Assembly (NCBI GenBank): GCA_023474025.1
Contig: JAMCYH010000276.1
Location: 1-33,960, forward strand
Direction of reading: 5' to 3'
DNA length: 33,960 nt
Source: Deltaproteobacteria bacterium
Lineage (GTDB): Bacteria > Desulfobacterota > Desulfomonilia > Desulfomonilales > Desulfomonilaceae
Shown: one piece after another, positions 1 through 8,201 of the stretch
Numbering within the stretch: the first letter of the stretch is position 1
Layout: each line of letters begins with the position of its first letter
Position numbers and translations under genes: made by a program
The notes under the pieces: model-generated
Databases searched by the model: none
What the model was told of the DNA's origin: nothing
Seen by the model: only the letters and a program-made list of their open reading frames with translations

Positions 1-63
1 CCGTCACTCCAATTCGCCGAAAAACGATCAATGCTTTTGATTGGACAAGATATGGAGTTTTAA
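1..63 (+). CDS. 3' end of an unknown gene (partial)
   Basis: Only the last 20 codons are in the window; the frame is open from base 1 and ends in a TAA at 61-63. The A of the following ATG (63-65) is the last A of this stop, so the two genes overlap by one base and are probably translationally coupled. Because the downstream gene is an RND membrane-fusion protein, the missing gene could be an outer-membrane efflux factor or regulator, but the visible tail (ending QDMEF) is not diagnostic. Confidence 0.5.
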   Translation, partial: PSLQFAEKRSMLLIGQDMEF

Positions 64-1115
64 TGACTAAATTTAAATTACTTACCGCTGCAGTTGCTGC
101 AATCGCATTGATACTAATCCTTATTTGGATGCAAGGTGGTTTTCATCACAAGGTCCCTGGAGGCGAAACAAAACTCCCGCAGGTACAAGTTAAAAACATA
201 AAAACGGTCAAAGCGGAAAAGGTCCAGACATCTGGTGAAGTAACTGTTCCAGGCACCGTTTTGGCCAGGGATACCGCTAAAATCGCTGCAAGAGTCGGAG
301 GTTATGTAGTTGAACTAAAAGTTGACGCGGGGAGTAAAGTGAAAAAGGGAGATCTTTTGCTGAAAATTGAAGCACGCGAATTGGAGGAACGTGAAGCTCA
401 AGCCAAAGCAAGTCTGGAAAGCGCACAGGTAGATATGGAGAAAACCAGACAGGATTTTGATCGTTATAAAGTGTTGTTTGAGGAACAGGCCATAGCCAAG
501 AAGGAGTACGATGATGTGTCAGCCCGTTACGAAATGGCCAAAGCTGCGGTAAACAAAGCCAAGTCCGCTCTCGAAGAAGCAAGAACATTCCTGTCTTACG
601 AACTTGTAACAGCTCCTTTTGGTGGCATAGTTTCGGAGAAAAATGTCAATCTGGGAGATCTGGCGGCAGTTGGTAAAGAACTGTTGACAATTTACAATCC
701 TAATACTCTTGAAATGGTGGCGGCCGCTGGCGAACAATACGCACCCTTCCTGTCTGTAGGTTCACCTGTCAACGTGGCTATTCCCTCTCTGAATATCCGG
801 GAAAACTGTTCCATCAGGGAAATAGTACCCCAACGCGATGAAAAAACGCGAACCATTACTGTTAAGGCCCCTTTGTCTGAAACAAAAAATATGACACCAG
901 GTTTGTACGGAACTCTGTCATTTAAAACCATGTCGACACCGGTAATCGTCATCCCCTCCAAAGCAGTTAAAATTGTAGGTCAGCTTGAAACGGTGAGAGT
1001 GCTCGATAGGGGAAAAATTAAGACCAGGCATGTTAGGACTGGTAGGACTCTGGATGACGGGAATGTAGAGGTTTTGTCAGGATTGGAGCCTGGAGAAGAA
1101 GTTGTGGTCGAATAG
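63..1115 (+). CDS. RND efflux membrane-fusion protein (HlyD/AcrA type)
   Basis: A 350-residue periplasmic adaptor that would bridge an inner-membrane RND pump and an outer-membrane channel. It has an N-terminal membrane anchor (about residues 7-23, TAAVAAIALILILIW), a lipoyl half-motif (GYVVELKVDAGSKVKKGDLL, about 79-98), a Lys/Glu-rich alpha-hairpin (about 105-175), the second lipoyl half (VTAPFGGIVSEKNVNLGD) and beta-barrel/membrane-proximal domains. The length is typical of the family. The ATG overlaps the previous stop, so this is a downstream member of an operon. No RND pump gene follows; the next gene, ispG, is convergent with a gap of 50 bp. The pump and substrate must therefore lie to the left, outside the window. 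It differs from the CusB-like adaptor at the right end, lacking its Met-rich and Cys segments. Confidence 0.9.
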   Translation: MTKFKLLTAAVAAIALILILIWMQGGFHHKVPGGETKLPQVQVKNIKTVKAEKVQTSGEVTVPGTVLARDTAKIAARVGGYVVELKVDAGSKVKKGDLLLKIEARELEEREAQAKASLESAQVDMEKTRQDFDRYKVLFEEQAIAKKEYDDVSARYEMAKAAVNKAKSALEEARTFLSYELVTAPFGGIVSEKNVNLGDLAAVGKELLTIYNPNTLEMVAAAGEQYAPFLSVGSPVNVAIPSLNIRENCSIREIVPQRDEKTRTITVKAPLSETKNMTPGLYGTLSFKTMSTPVIVIPSKAVKIVGQLETVRVLDRGKIKTRHVRTGRTLDDGNVEVLSGLEPGEEVVVE

Positions 1116-1165
1116 CTGTCAGTTCCTTCCCTTTTTTGGAAAATATTTTGCAGTAACCGACGGGT

Positions 1166-2224
1166 TCAGGCCATAGCGCGAATTTCGTCAAGCAAAGCTT
1201 TCAGGAGGTCTTTCTCTTGAAAAGTCCCAACGACCTTCCCTTTTTTAAACAGAATTCCCCTGCCTTTGCCGCCAGCTATCCCAATATCCGCTTCTTTCGC
1301 TTCACCAGGTCCATTTACCACACAACCCATCACAGCTACACTCAAAGGGGCCTTGATGCTACGAACAGCCTTCTCAACTTTGGTGGCCAGCCCCAGGAGA
1401 TCTATTTCCGTACGCGAACACGTAGGACAGGATATTAGATTAACTCCCTGACGTCTAAGTCCCAAACTTCTTAAAATGGCAAAACCGACCTCAATTTCCT
1501 TTTCGGGCGGGGCTGACAATGAAACACGGATAGTGTCGCCAATGCCTTCGGCGAGCAAGATACCGATGCCTAAAGAAGATTTCACACAACCTTGGGTTAA
1601 AGTTCCGGCTTCCGTCACTCCAACGTGCAAAGGGTAATCGACCGTATTGGAAAGTAAACGGTAAGCGTCAACGGTTCGCATAACGTCAGAAGCTTTCAAT
1701 GAAATCTTTATGTGATTAAAACCGCTCTTTTCAAGGATCGCCACATGTCCCAAAGCGCTCTCTACCATCGCCTCGGGTGTTGGTCCACCATACTTTTCGA
1801 GTAATTGTTTCTCAACAGAACCGGAATTCACACCTATGCGTATTGGTGTGCTTCTCTCCATAGCGGCTCGAGTGACGTCGCGAACCCTGGAAGCAGATCC
1901 AATGTTTCCAGGATTTAGGCGGAGACCGTCTACACCCTGGTTTATAGCTTCAAGCGCCAATTTGTAGTCAAAATGAATGTCCGCCACAAGTGGGATGCGT
2001 ATGGCAGATTTTATCTTTCCAAGACCGTAAGCAGCCTGCATGTCCGGTACCCCAACTCTTACTATTTCACAACCAGCCTTCTCGAGTCGTCTGATTTGGC
2101 GTACGGTCTCTTTGATATTTCGCGTGTCAGTGTTGGTCATAGATTGGACAGAGATCGGCGCGTTTCCCCCGATCATCACCTCTCCAAGCTTTACAACTCT
2201 GGTTTTAAGTCTTGTAATATTCAT
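1166..2224 (-). CDS. ispG: 4-hydroxy-3-methylbut-2-en-1-yl diphosphate synthase (IspG/GcpE)
   Basis: IspG performs the penultimate step of the MEP isoprenoid pathway, reductively converting MEcPP to HMBPP with a [4Fe-4S] cluster. The 352-residue protein carries the expected N-terminal TIM-barrel signatures (SVQSMTNTDT, LRLNPGNIG, GVNSGS) and the cluster ligands C266, C269 (SCPTCSRTEID) and C301 (GCVVNGPGEA) with E308, at almost the same spacing as in E. coli. It is complete. It starts 12 bp after the rfbB stop and is the last gene of the minus-strand run. No clear Shine-Dalgarno precedes the ATG, which suggests coupling to rfbB. Its grouping with sugar-nucleotide genes does not imply a common pathway. 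Confidence 0.97.
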   Translation of the reverse strand: MNITRLKTRVVKLGEVMIGGNAPISVQSMTNTDTRNIKETVRQIRRLEKAGCEIVRVGVPDMQAAYGLGKIKSAIRIPLVADIHFDYKLALEAINQGVDGLRLNPGNIGSASRVRDVTRAAMERSTPIRIGVNSGSVEKQLLEKYGGPTPEAMVESALGHVAILEKSGFNHIKISLKASDVMRTVDAYRLLSNTVDYPLHVGVTEAGTLTQGCVKSSLGIGILLAEGIGDTIRVSLSAPPEKEIEVGFAILRSLGLRRQGVNLISCPTCSRTEIDLLGLATKVEKAVRSIKAPLSVAVMGCVVNGPGEAKEADIGIAGGKGRGILFKKGKVVGTFQEKDLLKALLDEIRAMA

Positions 2225-2236
2225 GTATGTGTTAAG

Positions 2237-3256
2237 CTATTTTTGTAAGCTGCCATACCATTTTTCATAATACGTGAGGTACTCACCCGTTTTAATGCGC
2301 CGCCACCAGGGTTCATTTTCAACATACCATTTAATTGTCTGCTCAATCCCCTGTTCAAAGCTTATCAATGGAGTCCAACCAAGTTCATTTGATAATTTCT
2401 GAGCGTTCATGGCGTATCGCCGGTCATGACCCGGCCTGTCAGATACGTATTTGATTAATGAATCCGGTTTCCCGAGCTTGGTCAGAATTAGACGTACAAT
2501 ATCAATATTATGGTGTTCACATGATCCGCCTACATTATAAATCTGACCGGTTTTCCCCTTTCTCATCACTGTATCAATGGATCTGCAATGATCCATCACA
2601 TGTATCCAATCACGGACGTTCATGCCATCTCCATAAACAGGAAGTTCAATATCCTGAACTGCATTGGTGATCATGAGCGGTATAAGCTTTTCTGGAAACT
2701 GTAATGGTCCGTAATTATTGGAACACCTCGTTATTACGGCATCCATGCCGTAAGTCTTGTAATATGCCCGGACCAACAAATCTGCTGAAGCTTTGGAGGC
2801 TGAGTAAGGACTATTGGGTTTTAAGTCGTTAGTTTCGGTAAACGGAGCATCAGAAGGTCCAAGCGACCCGTAGACCTCATCAGTAGAAATTTGAACATAT
2901 CTGTCAATTTTATACTTTCGGCAACAATCAAGAAGCGCCTGAGTTCCTATTACATTGGTTCTTAAAAATTGGGAAGCGTCCAGTATCGATCGGTCTACAT
3001 GAGATTCGGCCGCGAAATTTACAATGACATCTGGCTTCCTGGAGACTACATCGTCAACCAGATTGCGGTCAGCGATATCACCTTTTACAAATTGGTATCG
3101 ATCACCATGTCTATCCGTGTCCTTAAGATTCTCCAAATTCCCTGCGTATGTGATAAGATCCAAATTGGTTATGCTCACGTCACTGTAAGTCTCAAGCATG
3201 TGGAGAATGAAATTTGAGCCTATAAATCCTAAGCCACCGGTTACCAACACACGCAT
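2237..3256 (-). CDS. rfbB: dTDP-glucose 4,6-dehydratase (RmlB)
   Basis: A short-chain dehydrogenase/reductase enzyme that turns dTDP-glucose into dTDP-4-keto-6-deoxyglucose. The Rossmann NAD motif TGGLGFIGSN is at residues 6-15; downstream are STDEVYG (catalytic Thr/Asp/Glu) and YSASKA (catalytic Tyr/Lys), plus RCSNNYGP and MNVRDWIHV substrate-site segments. I choose the ATG at 3256 (339 residues) because a GAGGG Shine-Dalgarno lies 9 bases upstream and the Rossmann strand starts there; an in-frame start 21 bases further upstream would overlap that Shine-Dalgarno. It follows the rfbC-like gene after about 90 bp and precedes ispG. Together with rfbA and the epimerase it supplies dTDP-6-deoxyhexoses for surface polysaccharide; rmlD is not in the window. 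Confidence 0.95.
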   Translation of the reverse strand: MRVLVTGGLGFIGSNFILHMLETYSDVSITNLDLITYAGNLENLKDTDRHGDRYQFVKGDIADRNLVDDVVSRKPDVIVNFAAESHVDRSILDASQFLRTNVIGTQALLDCCRKYKIDRYVQISTDEVYGSLGPSDAPFTETNDLKPNSPYSASKASADLLVRAYYKTYGMDAVITRCSNNYGPLQFPEKLIPLMITNAVQDIELPVYGDGMNVRDWIHVMDHCRSIDTVMRKGKTGQIYNVGGSCEHHNIDIVRLILTKLGKPDSLIKYVSDRPGHDRRYAMNAQKLSNELGWTPLISFEQGIEQTIKWYVENEPWWRRIKTGEYLTYYEKWYGSLQK

Positions 3257-3346
3257 ACCAATTTTCCCTCTATCCAATTAAAAGATTACGGATCTCGATA
3301 TGTAAACTGATTCGATCATTAGCGAAGAATCGTTTTCAAATTTCAA

Positions 3347-3844
3347 CTAGCCATCTTTTCTGGCCCAATCATAAGGTATGGAGCCTTCATGCGGGTCCAC
3401 TCTGAATTCATCAGGATCAGACCGGTTATATGGCTCGGACGGAACGTTTATTACGTAGGCCTCATATTCACTAATGCATTTCCAACCGTGGTACACGCCA
3501 GCGGGAATGACAATGAGCGCAGGGTTATATTCACCCACGTAAATCACATTCAAGGCTCCTCTAGTAGGCGCCCCTTCTCGGTCATCATAAAGAACTGCTT
3601 TTACCATGCCTCGAACACAAGTAAACCTATCATCCTGGACCCGATGATAATGCCAAGCCTTAACTACCCCTGGGTAAACTGTAGATAGATAAACCTGGCC
3701 AAAGCCGGTGAAAAAGGGATCATCCCTCCTCATTATTTCCATCAGCCTGCCACGTTCGTCAGGCACCACTTTCAACGATTGAATTATAACACCTTCAATA
3801 GGAGTTGAGGGCGGTTGTTTAAATTTCTTCTTTGTAACTGGCAT
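3347..3844 (-). CDS. rfbC: dTDP-4-dehydrorhamnose 3,5-epimerase-like cupin
   Basis: A 165-residue cupin of the RmlC family, acting on dTDP-4-keto-6-deoxy sugars. The core reads VKAWHYHRVQDDRFTCVRG, where the classical RmlC motif is RGLHxQ; the His is kept but the preceding Arg is Lys, so the exact activity (3,5-epimerase versus a related 3-epimerase) is not certain. The C-terminal half has IPAGVYHGW and a closing IPYDW, both usual for the family. I choose the ATG at 3844, one base after the rfbA stop, with GGAG 15 bases upstream; an earlier in-frame ATG at 3868 would overlap rfbA and lacks a Shine-Dalgarno. It sits between rfbA and rfbB in the same operon. Confidence 0.83.
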   Translation of the reverse strand: MPVTKKKFKQPPSTPIEGVIIQSLKVVPDERGRLMEIMRRDDPFFTGFGQVYLSTVYPGVVKAWHYHRVQDDRFTCVRGMVKAVLYDDREGAPTRGALNVIYVGEYNPALIVIPAGVYHGWKCISEYEAYVINVPSEPYNRSDPDEFRVDPHEGSIPYDWARKDG

Positions 3845-3845
3845 T

Positions 3846-4574
3846 TTACAAGTTGTTAGCTCCTCCATGAGCCACGAGATTGGACGCCTTTAGCAAGGAA
3901 TCAAATGTGCCGGCGTCAGTCCACCATCCTTCAATTAGTGACCATGTCATGGTTCCCTGGTCGATGTAGAGATTGTTGACATCCGTTATTTCGAGTTCCC
4001 CACGTTGCGAGGGGTCAAGGGTCTTTATAAAATCAAAAACCTGAGTGTCGTACATATAGATTCCTGTTACAGCAAAACTCGAAGGAGGCGATTGTGGTTT
4101 TTCAATTATTTTTACAACTTTGTCCCCTTGAATCATAGGGACACCGAAACGCTTCGGGTCCTCGACCTCCTTTAAAAGTATACGAGCCCCTTTTCCCTGT
4201 TTACGATACTCATCTACAGCTTTTTTAATATTTTTTTCCAGAAGATTGTCACCCAACACAACGCATACCGGTCCGCAAGCGGCATGATTTTCGGCTAATG
4301 CAAGTGCGTCAGCTATACCGCCTTCTCCTTCCTGATACGCGTAACTAATGTTTTTGACCCCGTATTCCTTGCCATTTCCGAGTAAGCGCAAAAAATCTCC
4401 AGGGTGATTACCACCGGTGACGACAAGGATCTCATCAATGCCAGCCCTGACGAGACATTCCACGGGGTAGGTTATCATCGGCCTGTTGTACACTGGAAGG
4501 AGATGTTTGTTAGTAATTTTGGTGAGTGGATATAAACGAGTGCCCAAACCACCGGCCAGGATAACACCCTTCAT
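3846..4574 (-). CDS. rfbA: Glucose-1-phosphate thymidylyltransferase (RmlA)
   Basis: A nucleotidyltransferase that makes dTDP-glucose from glucose-1-phosphate and dTTP, the entry step to dTDP-deoxyhexoses. The N-terminal signature ILAGGLGTRLYPLT is at residues 5-18, followed by KHLLPVYNRPMI (usual form KxLLPVYDKPMI), the metal-site GDN at about 109-111 and IIEKPQSPPSSFAVTGIYMYD. At 242 residues it belongs to the short form that lacks the C-terminal extension of the RmlA-long type. The next gene, the epimerase, starts one base after its stop. About 100 bp separates it from the upstream one-TM protein gene, so it may have its own promoter or be transcribed from the oadB side. Confidence 0.93.
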   Translation of the reverse strand: MKGVILAGGLGTRLYPLTKITNKHLLPVYNRPMITYPVECLVRAGIDEILVVTGGNHPGDFLRLLGNGKEYGVKNISYAYQEGEGGIADALALAENHAACGPVCVVLGDNLLEKNIKKAVDEYRKQGKGARILLKEVEDPKRFGVPMIQGDKVVKIIEKPQSPPSSFAVTGIYMYDTQVFDFIKTLDPSQRGELEITDVNNLYIDQGTMTWSLIEGWWTDAGTFDSLLKASNLVAHGGANNL

Positions 4575-4672
4575 CTGCGATCTCCTGATGTTTAAAGCTT
4601 TAAAATCAAAACTTTCAATTCATTCATGCCAACGAAACACCAATGAAGCAATGAGTTCACGCCATTCAATTT

Positions 4673-5113
4673 TCAATTTCTTTTGGATGCGCGTGTAAAA
4701 ATGACCCCGGAAATTACTGTAGCTAAATACAAGACAATAAGGACAACGAACACCCCTGCAAAAGGGAAAACCAGGTTCTTTAAAGCCCAAACCAAAGAAT
4801 TTTTTGATATTACTACCTTTGTGCGGTCTTTATCAATAACAGAAATTTCAATTGAGTCCCATGGTTGTCTACCAAGGTCCGCTATATATGTCACATTCCG
4901 GTAGCTTCGAGAACTTACATCCTGATCTTTTTTAAAGGCTCCTTCGTAATAACTCAGAATATCCCTGTAGCTTGTGGAATATTCCTTTTCAAGGCTAGAA
5001 TCGGTTTTCTTTATGATCTGACCGCCTTCCATAAGTGGAACTCCAAGGAATTCTTCAGCATGACTACAAGTGCAAAATAGCAGTATACAAAGCCCTAAAT
5101 GAAAACTTTTCAT
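4673..5113 (-). CDS. Exported protein with C-terminal membrane segment, next to sodium pump beta subunit
   Basis: A 146-residue protein with a signal peptide (residues 1-19, LGLCILLFCTCSHA then EE) and one C-terminal transmembrane helix (about 109-136, FPFAGVFVVLIVLYLATVI) ending in a basic tail (TRASKRN). The body between is polar and would be outside the cytoplasm. I choose the ATG at 5113 because AGGGG lies 10 bases upstream; an in-frame GTG at 5143 would sit on the oadB stop. It directly follows the OadB-type gene (30 bp). The hydrophobic helix with a short basic cytoplasmic end resembles the single helix of OadG-type gamma subunits, but those carry it at the N-terminus, so the link is inference. 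No homologue recognised. Confidence 0.75.
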   Translation of the reverse strand: MKSFHLGLCILLFCTCSHAEEFLGVPLMEGGQIIKKTDSSLEKEYSTSYRDILSYYEGAFKKDQDVSSRSYRNVTYIADLGRQPWDSIEISVIDKDRTKVVISKNSLVWALKNLVFPFAGVFVVLIVLYLATVISGVIFTRASKRN

Positions 5114-5142
5114 GTTCAGGTTTCCCCTTTTTGTTTTTAACA

Positions 5143-6285
5143 CTATTTGTAAAGGGCCATTAACACACCGGCGGCCGCCCCCGTCCCTATAACTCCGGCC
5201 AAATTAGGCCCCATGGCATGCATTAGAAGATAATTTCCCTTATCGTATTGCATTGCTACAGTCTGAGATACTCGTGCCGCCATGGGAACAGCGGAAACTC
5301 CCGCATTGCCGATTAATGGATTAATTTTATCCTTTAAAAACAGGTTCATGATTTTCACTATCACAACCCCACCGACAGTTGAAAAAGCGAATGCCACCAA
5401 GCCAAGCCCGAAGATAAAGAGAGGCTTCGGGTTTAAAAATTTTTCGGCTTCCATGGTAGCCCCAACGGACAGCCCTAAAAAAATGACCACAATATTCATC
5501 AAAGCGCCTTCAGCCGTTTCGGTGAGTCTTCCTACAACCCCACTTTCCTTCATTAGATTTCCGAACATGAACATTCCCATCAGCGGAACCACGGCTGGCA
5601 CAAGCAATGCGATCACAACGCAGGTAATCAGGGGATAAAGCATTTTCTCTGTTTTTGAAACTGGACGGAGTTGCTTCATCCTAATTTTACGTTCTTTTTC
5701 CGTCGTCAATAATCGCATGATTGGCGGTTGAATAAGTGGAACCATGGCCATATAGGAATAGGCTGCGAGGGCATTGGCCCCTAACAGATGAGGAGCAAGC
5801 GCCTGAGTCAGATAGATTGTGGTGGGTCCATCCGCTCCCCCTATAATTCCGACAGAAGCCGCTTCTTTGACGGTAAAACCTGCTAAAACACAGCCTGCAA
5901 TTGTAACAAATACGCCCAACTGAGCGGCGGCGCCTATCAGCAAGGTCTTAGGATTGGCAATTAGTGGACCAAAGTCCGTCATAGCGCCAAGTCCCAAAAA
6001 AATGACGCAAGGGATAATCTCCCATTCCAGCCCATACTGATAAAAAGCTCTCAGAAGTTCAGGTTTGCCGTCAGAAAATCCCATAAGCGGAACGAGTGGA
6101 AAATTTACAATGAAAATTCCGAAACCTATCGGAAGTAACAGAAGAGGTTCAAAATTTTTCACAATGGCGAGATAGAGGAAAATACCACTGATTACCCACA
6201 TTGCTAAAAACTTCCAACTCATATACATTAAGCCTGTCGTGTAAAAGAGATTGGAGATCATGTTCTGAACTTCGTAGATTGACAT
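5143..6285 (-). CDS. Sodium ion-translocating decarboxylase beta subunit (OadB/MmdB/GcdB family)
   Basis: A polytopic membrane protein of 380 residues that couples carboxybiotin decarboxylation to sodium export. It has about nine to eleven hydrophobic segments, the family signature [10 protein letters not shown] at about 149-158 (the Asp is needed for ion transport in characterised OadB) and the C-terminal [14 protein letters not shown] region. Length and order match OadB. The ATG at 6285 follows GGGAG 9 bases upstream. The alpha (carboxyltransferase), biotin-carrier and typical gamma genes are not adjacent on the right, where a divergent kinase gene follows after 267 bp; they must be encoded elsewhere. 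The substrate (oxaloacetate, methylmalonyl-CoA or glutaconyl-CoA) cannot be told from this subunit. Confidence 0.95.
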   Translation of the reverse strand: MSIYEVQNMISNLFYTTGLMYMSWKFLAMWVISGIFLYLAIVKNFEPLLLLPIGFGIFIVNFPLVPLMGFSDGKPELLRAFYQYGLEWEIIPCVIFLGLGAMTDFGPLIANPKTLLIGAAAQLGVFVTIAGCVLAGFTVKEAASVGIIGGADGPTTIYLTQALAPHLLGANALAAYSYMAMVPLIQPPIMRLLTTEKERKIRMKQLRPVSKTEKMLYPLITCVVIALLVPAVVPLMGMFMFGNLMKESGVVGRLTETAEGALMNIVVIFLGLSVGATMEAEKFLNPKPLFIFGLGLVAFAFSTVGGVVIVKIMNLFLKDKINPLIGNAGVSAVPMAARVSQTVAMQYDKGNYLLMHAMGPNLAGVIGTGAAAGVLMALYK

Positions 6286-6552
6286 GCCCTGCTTCTCCCA
6301 TTTTAAGGTTTGAAAAATTTGTTAGTTGTAGATGATAATAATTTGTGAATTATGATGAACAAAATATCATTGGTCAAGCTTAAGTTTCTTAAGAAGGATA
6401 TTATTTATAAAAGGGATTACCAAATCATCAAATATACATATTGTTCACTATGGTGAAAATAAGTTAAGTGTAGTCGTACAGCTGAAGCAATATAGTCGTC
6501 AGTAATCTCAAGCATTGACTAAACTGTTGAACTGCGATATTGGGGATGCAAG

Positions 6553-8133
6553 ATGACTCACCTGGCGGAAATCTTTCCTACAAAGGGCTCCGACGAATCG
6601 TCCGACGTGGCGATTGCTCATCTATTGAAAAAATTCAAGATATTGCTCGCCATGGGGAGGAATTTGCTTGGGAAAGATCCCTTTGATGAAAAGATCCAAG
6701 CCTTACTTCCAACTCTTGACGGTTTGCTGGGAAATCGCTCCGCTGTTAACTCATGGATAGAAATTGATGGAAAAATATTTGGGACAATACCTGAAGAAGG
6801 GAACGGTGAGTTCGCGGTCAAGGAAATTCAGGTTGAGGGGGTAACTCGAGGAAAGATATGCGCAAAATATAGCCAGGATGAAAAAATCTATCCTGAAGAC
6901 GAATATTTCTTGCAGGAAGTCGCGGAACTAATTGGTAGAAAGATTGAAGTTCACGAACTTGATTTGATGTTAAGACGTTCGGAAGAGCGCTACAAAAGAC
7001 TTTCCGAAAATCTCTCACAGGAAATGTGGAGGCGAACAGAAGCTCTGGCCTGTCAGAGCGGTTACCTCGAAGGCATACTCAGATCATCTGCAGACATGAT
7101 CATAACTACTGACCTTGAATCCCGAATAGTAGAATTCAATCCAGCGGGAGAGAAATTATTGGGGTTTAGCGCTGAGGAGATTCAGGGACACAGGATAAAT
7201 GAAGTTTGGGCAGATGCCGTCGAACGCGATGCAATTCTCGAAGAAGTTCAGATTTCAGGTGGAATAAAAAACTACAAGACTAGATTGAAAAGGAAGGACG
7301 GTAGTATTGCAGAGGTATCTTTGACCCTATCGCTACTCAAGGACAATGAAGGGCGAACTATGGGAACCGTTGGCATTACCAGGGATATCTCTCAGGACAA
7401 TGCAATCAGGAGAGAACTGGAAAGGTTAAATGAAAACTATCGTGAGGCCATCCATTTCATAAATCATGAAAACAAGAATTCACTTATAATAATAGGTGGG
7501 TTTGTGAAAAGACTGCTCAATTCCGAAACAGACCCTAAAAGAAAAGAGCAACTTGGTATAATTTATCATCACTCCGCATTCCTGGAAGCTATGAGTAAAG
7601 ACTTTCTTACAATGGCGGACCTGGAACAAGGAGAATTTCAAATTCATAAAGAAGAAATTGAAAATTTTTTTCAACAGGTGATATTACCTGCAATGATTGG
7701 ATTGAAGGAACGATATCCAAATTCATTCGAAAATTATGATGAAACGATGGGTGGTGTAGGGTCTGTACATGTTTGTGGGGACACAAGATTACTTACAATA
7801 GTCTATCGTAATCTGTTCGGTAATGCGCTGAAGTACGGCTATCCCGGAGGAAAGATAGCTTACGGTCTAAAGGATCTCGGTGAAAGGTTTATGTTCAACG
7901 TTTGGAATGAAGGGTTAGGAATAGAGCCCAACGAACGAAAAAAAGTATTTGAAAAATTCTATAGGATACCCAATGAAATTACCCGCGTCAAACGGGGAAC
8001 TGGATTGGGATTGTATAATATTAAGAAAATTATTGAGGCCCATGACGGAACAATTTGGTGCGAGTCTGAACCTGGAATGTGGGTAAATTTCCTTTTCACC
8101 TTACCTAAAAATTGCCACGAGAATTCTACTTAA
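6553..8133 (+). CDS. Cytoplasmic PAS-domain sensor histidine kinase
   Basis: A 526-residue kinase with no transmembrane helix, so a soluble sensor. Order: an N-terminal GAF-like region (about 20-135), a coiled linker, a PAS domain (about 168-283, SADMIITTDLESRIVEFNPA and GTVGITRDIS), a dimerisation helix with an unusual H-box (FINHENKNS, H305 where HELRTP is usual), and an HATPase with N-box N420/N424 (NLFGNALKYG), G1 NEGLGI instead of DxGxGI, F-box FEKFYR and G2 GTGLGLYNI. The start ATG has GGGG 7 bases upstream. No response regulator is adjacent, so the partner is unknown. The gene is divergent from oadB and convergent with dacA. The non-canonical H-box groups with less-studied kinase families. 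Confidence 0.93.
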   Translation: MTHLAEIFPTKGSDESSDVAIAHLLKKFKILLAMGRNLLGKDPFDEKIQALLPTLDGLLGNRSAVNSWIEIDGKIFGTIPEEGNGEFAVKEIQVEGVTRGKICAKYSQDEKIYPEDEYFLQEVAELIGRKIEVHELDLMLRRSEERYKRLSENLSQEMWRRTEALACQSGYLEGILRSSADMIITTDLESRIVEFNPAGEKLLGFSAEEIQGHRINEVWADAVERDAILEEVQISGGIKNYKTRLKRKDGSIAEVSLTLSLLKDNEGRTMGTVGITRDISQDNAIRRELERLNENYREAIHFINHENKNSLIIIGGFVKRLLNSETDPKRKEQLGIIYHHSAFLEAMSKDFLTMADLEQGEFQIHKEEIENFFQQVILPAMIGLKERYPNSFENYDETMGGVGSVHVCGDTRLLTIVYRNLFGNALKYGYPGGKIAYGLKDLGERFMFNVWNEGLGIEPNERKKVFEKFYRIPNEITRVKRGTGLGLYNIKKIIEAHDGTIWCESEPGMWVNFLFTLPKNCHENST

Positions 8134-8201
8134 AAATACTTAAAAGCTTCAGGCTATGATGAGAATTGGCAACTGAACGGGGTTTCCAGATCATCGAACA
8201 A

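Noticed and set aside
2237-3277. Start of rfbB at 3277
   Set aside because: The extra seven residues precede the Rossmann strand and overlap the GAGGG ribosome site used by the ATG at 3256.
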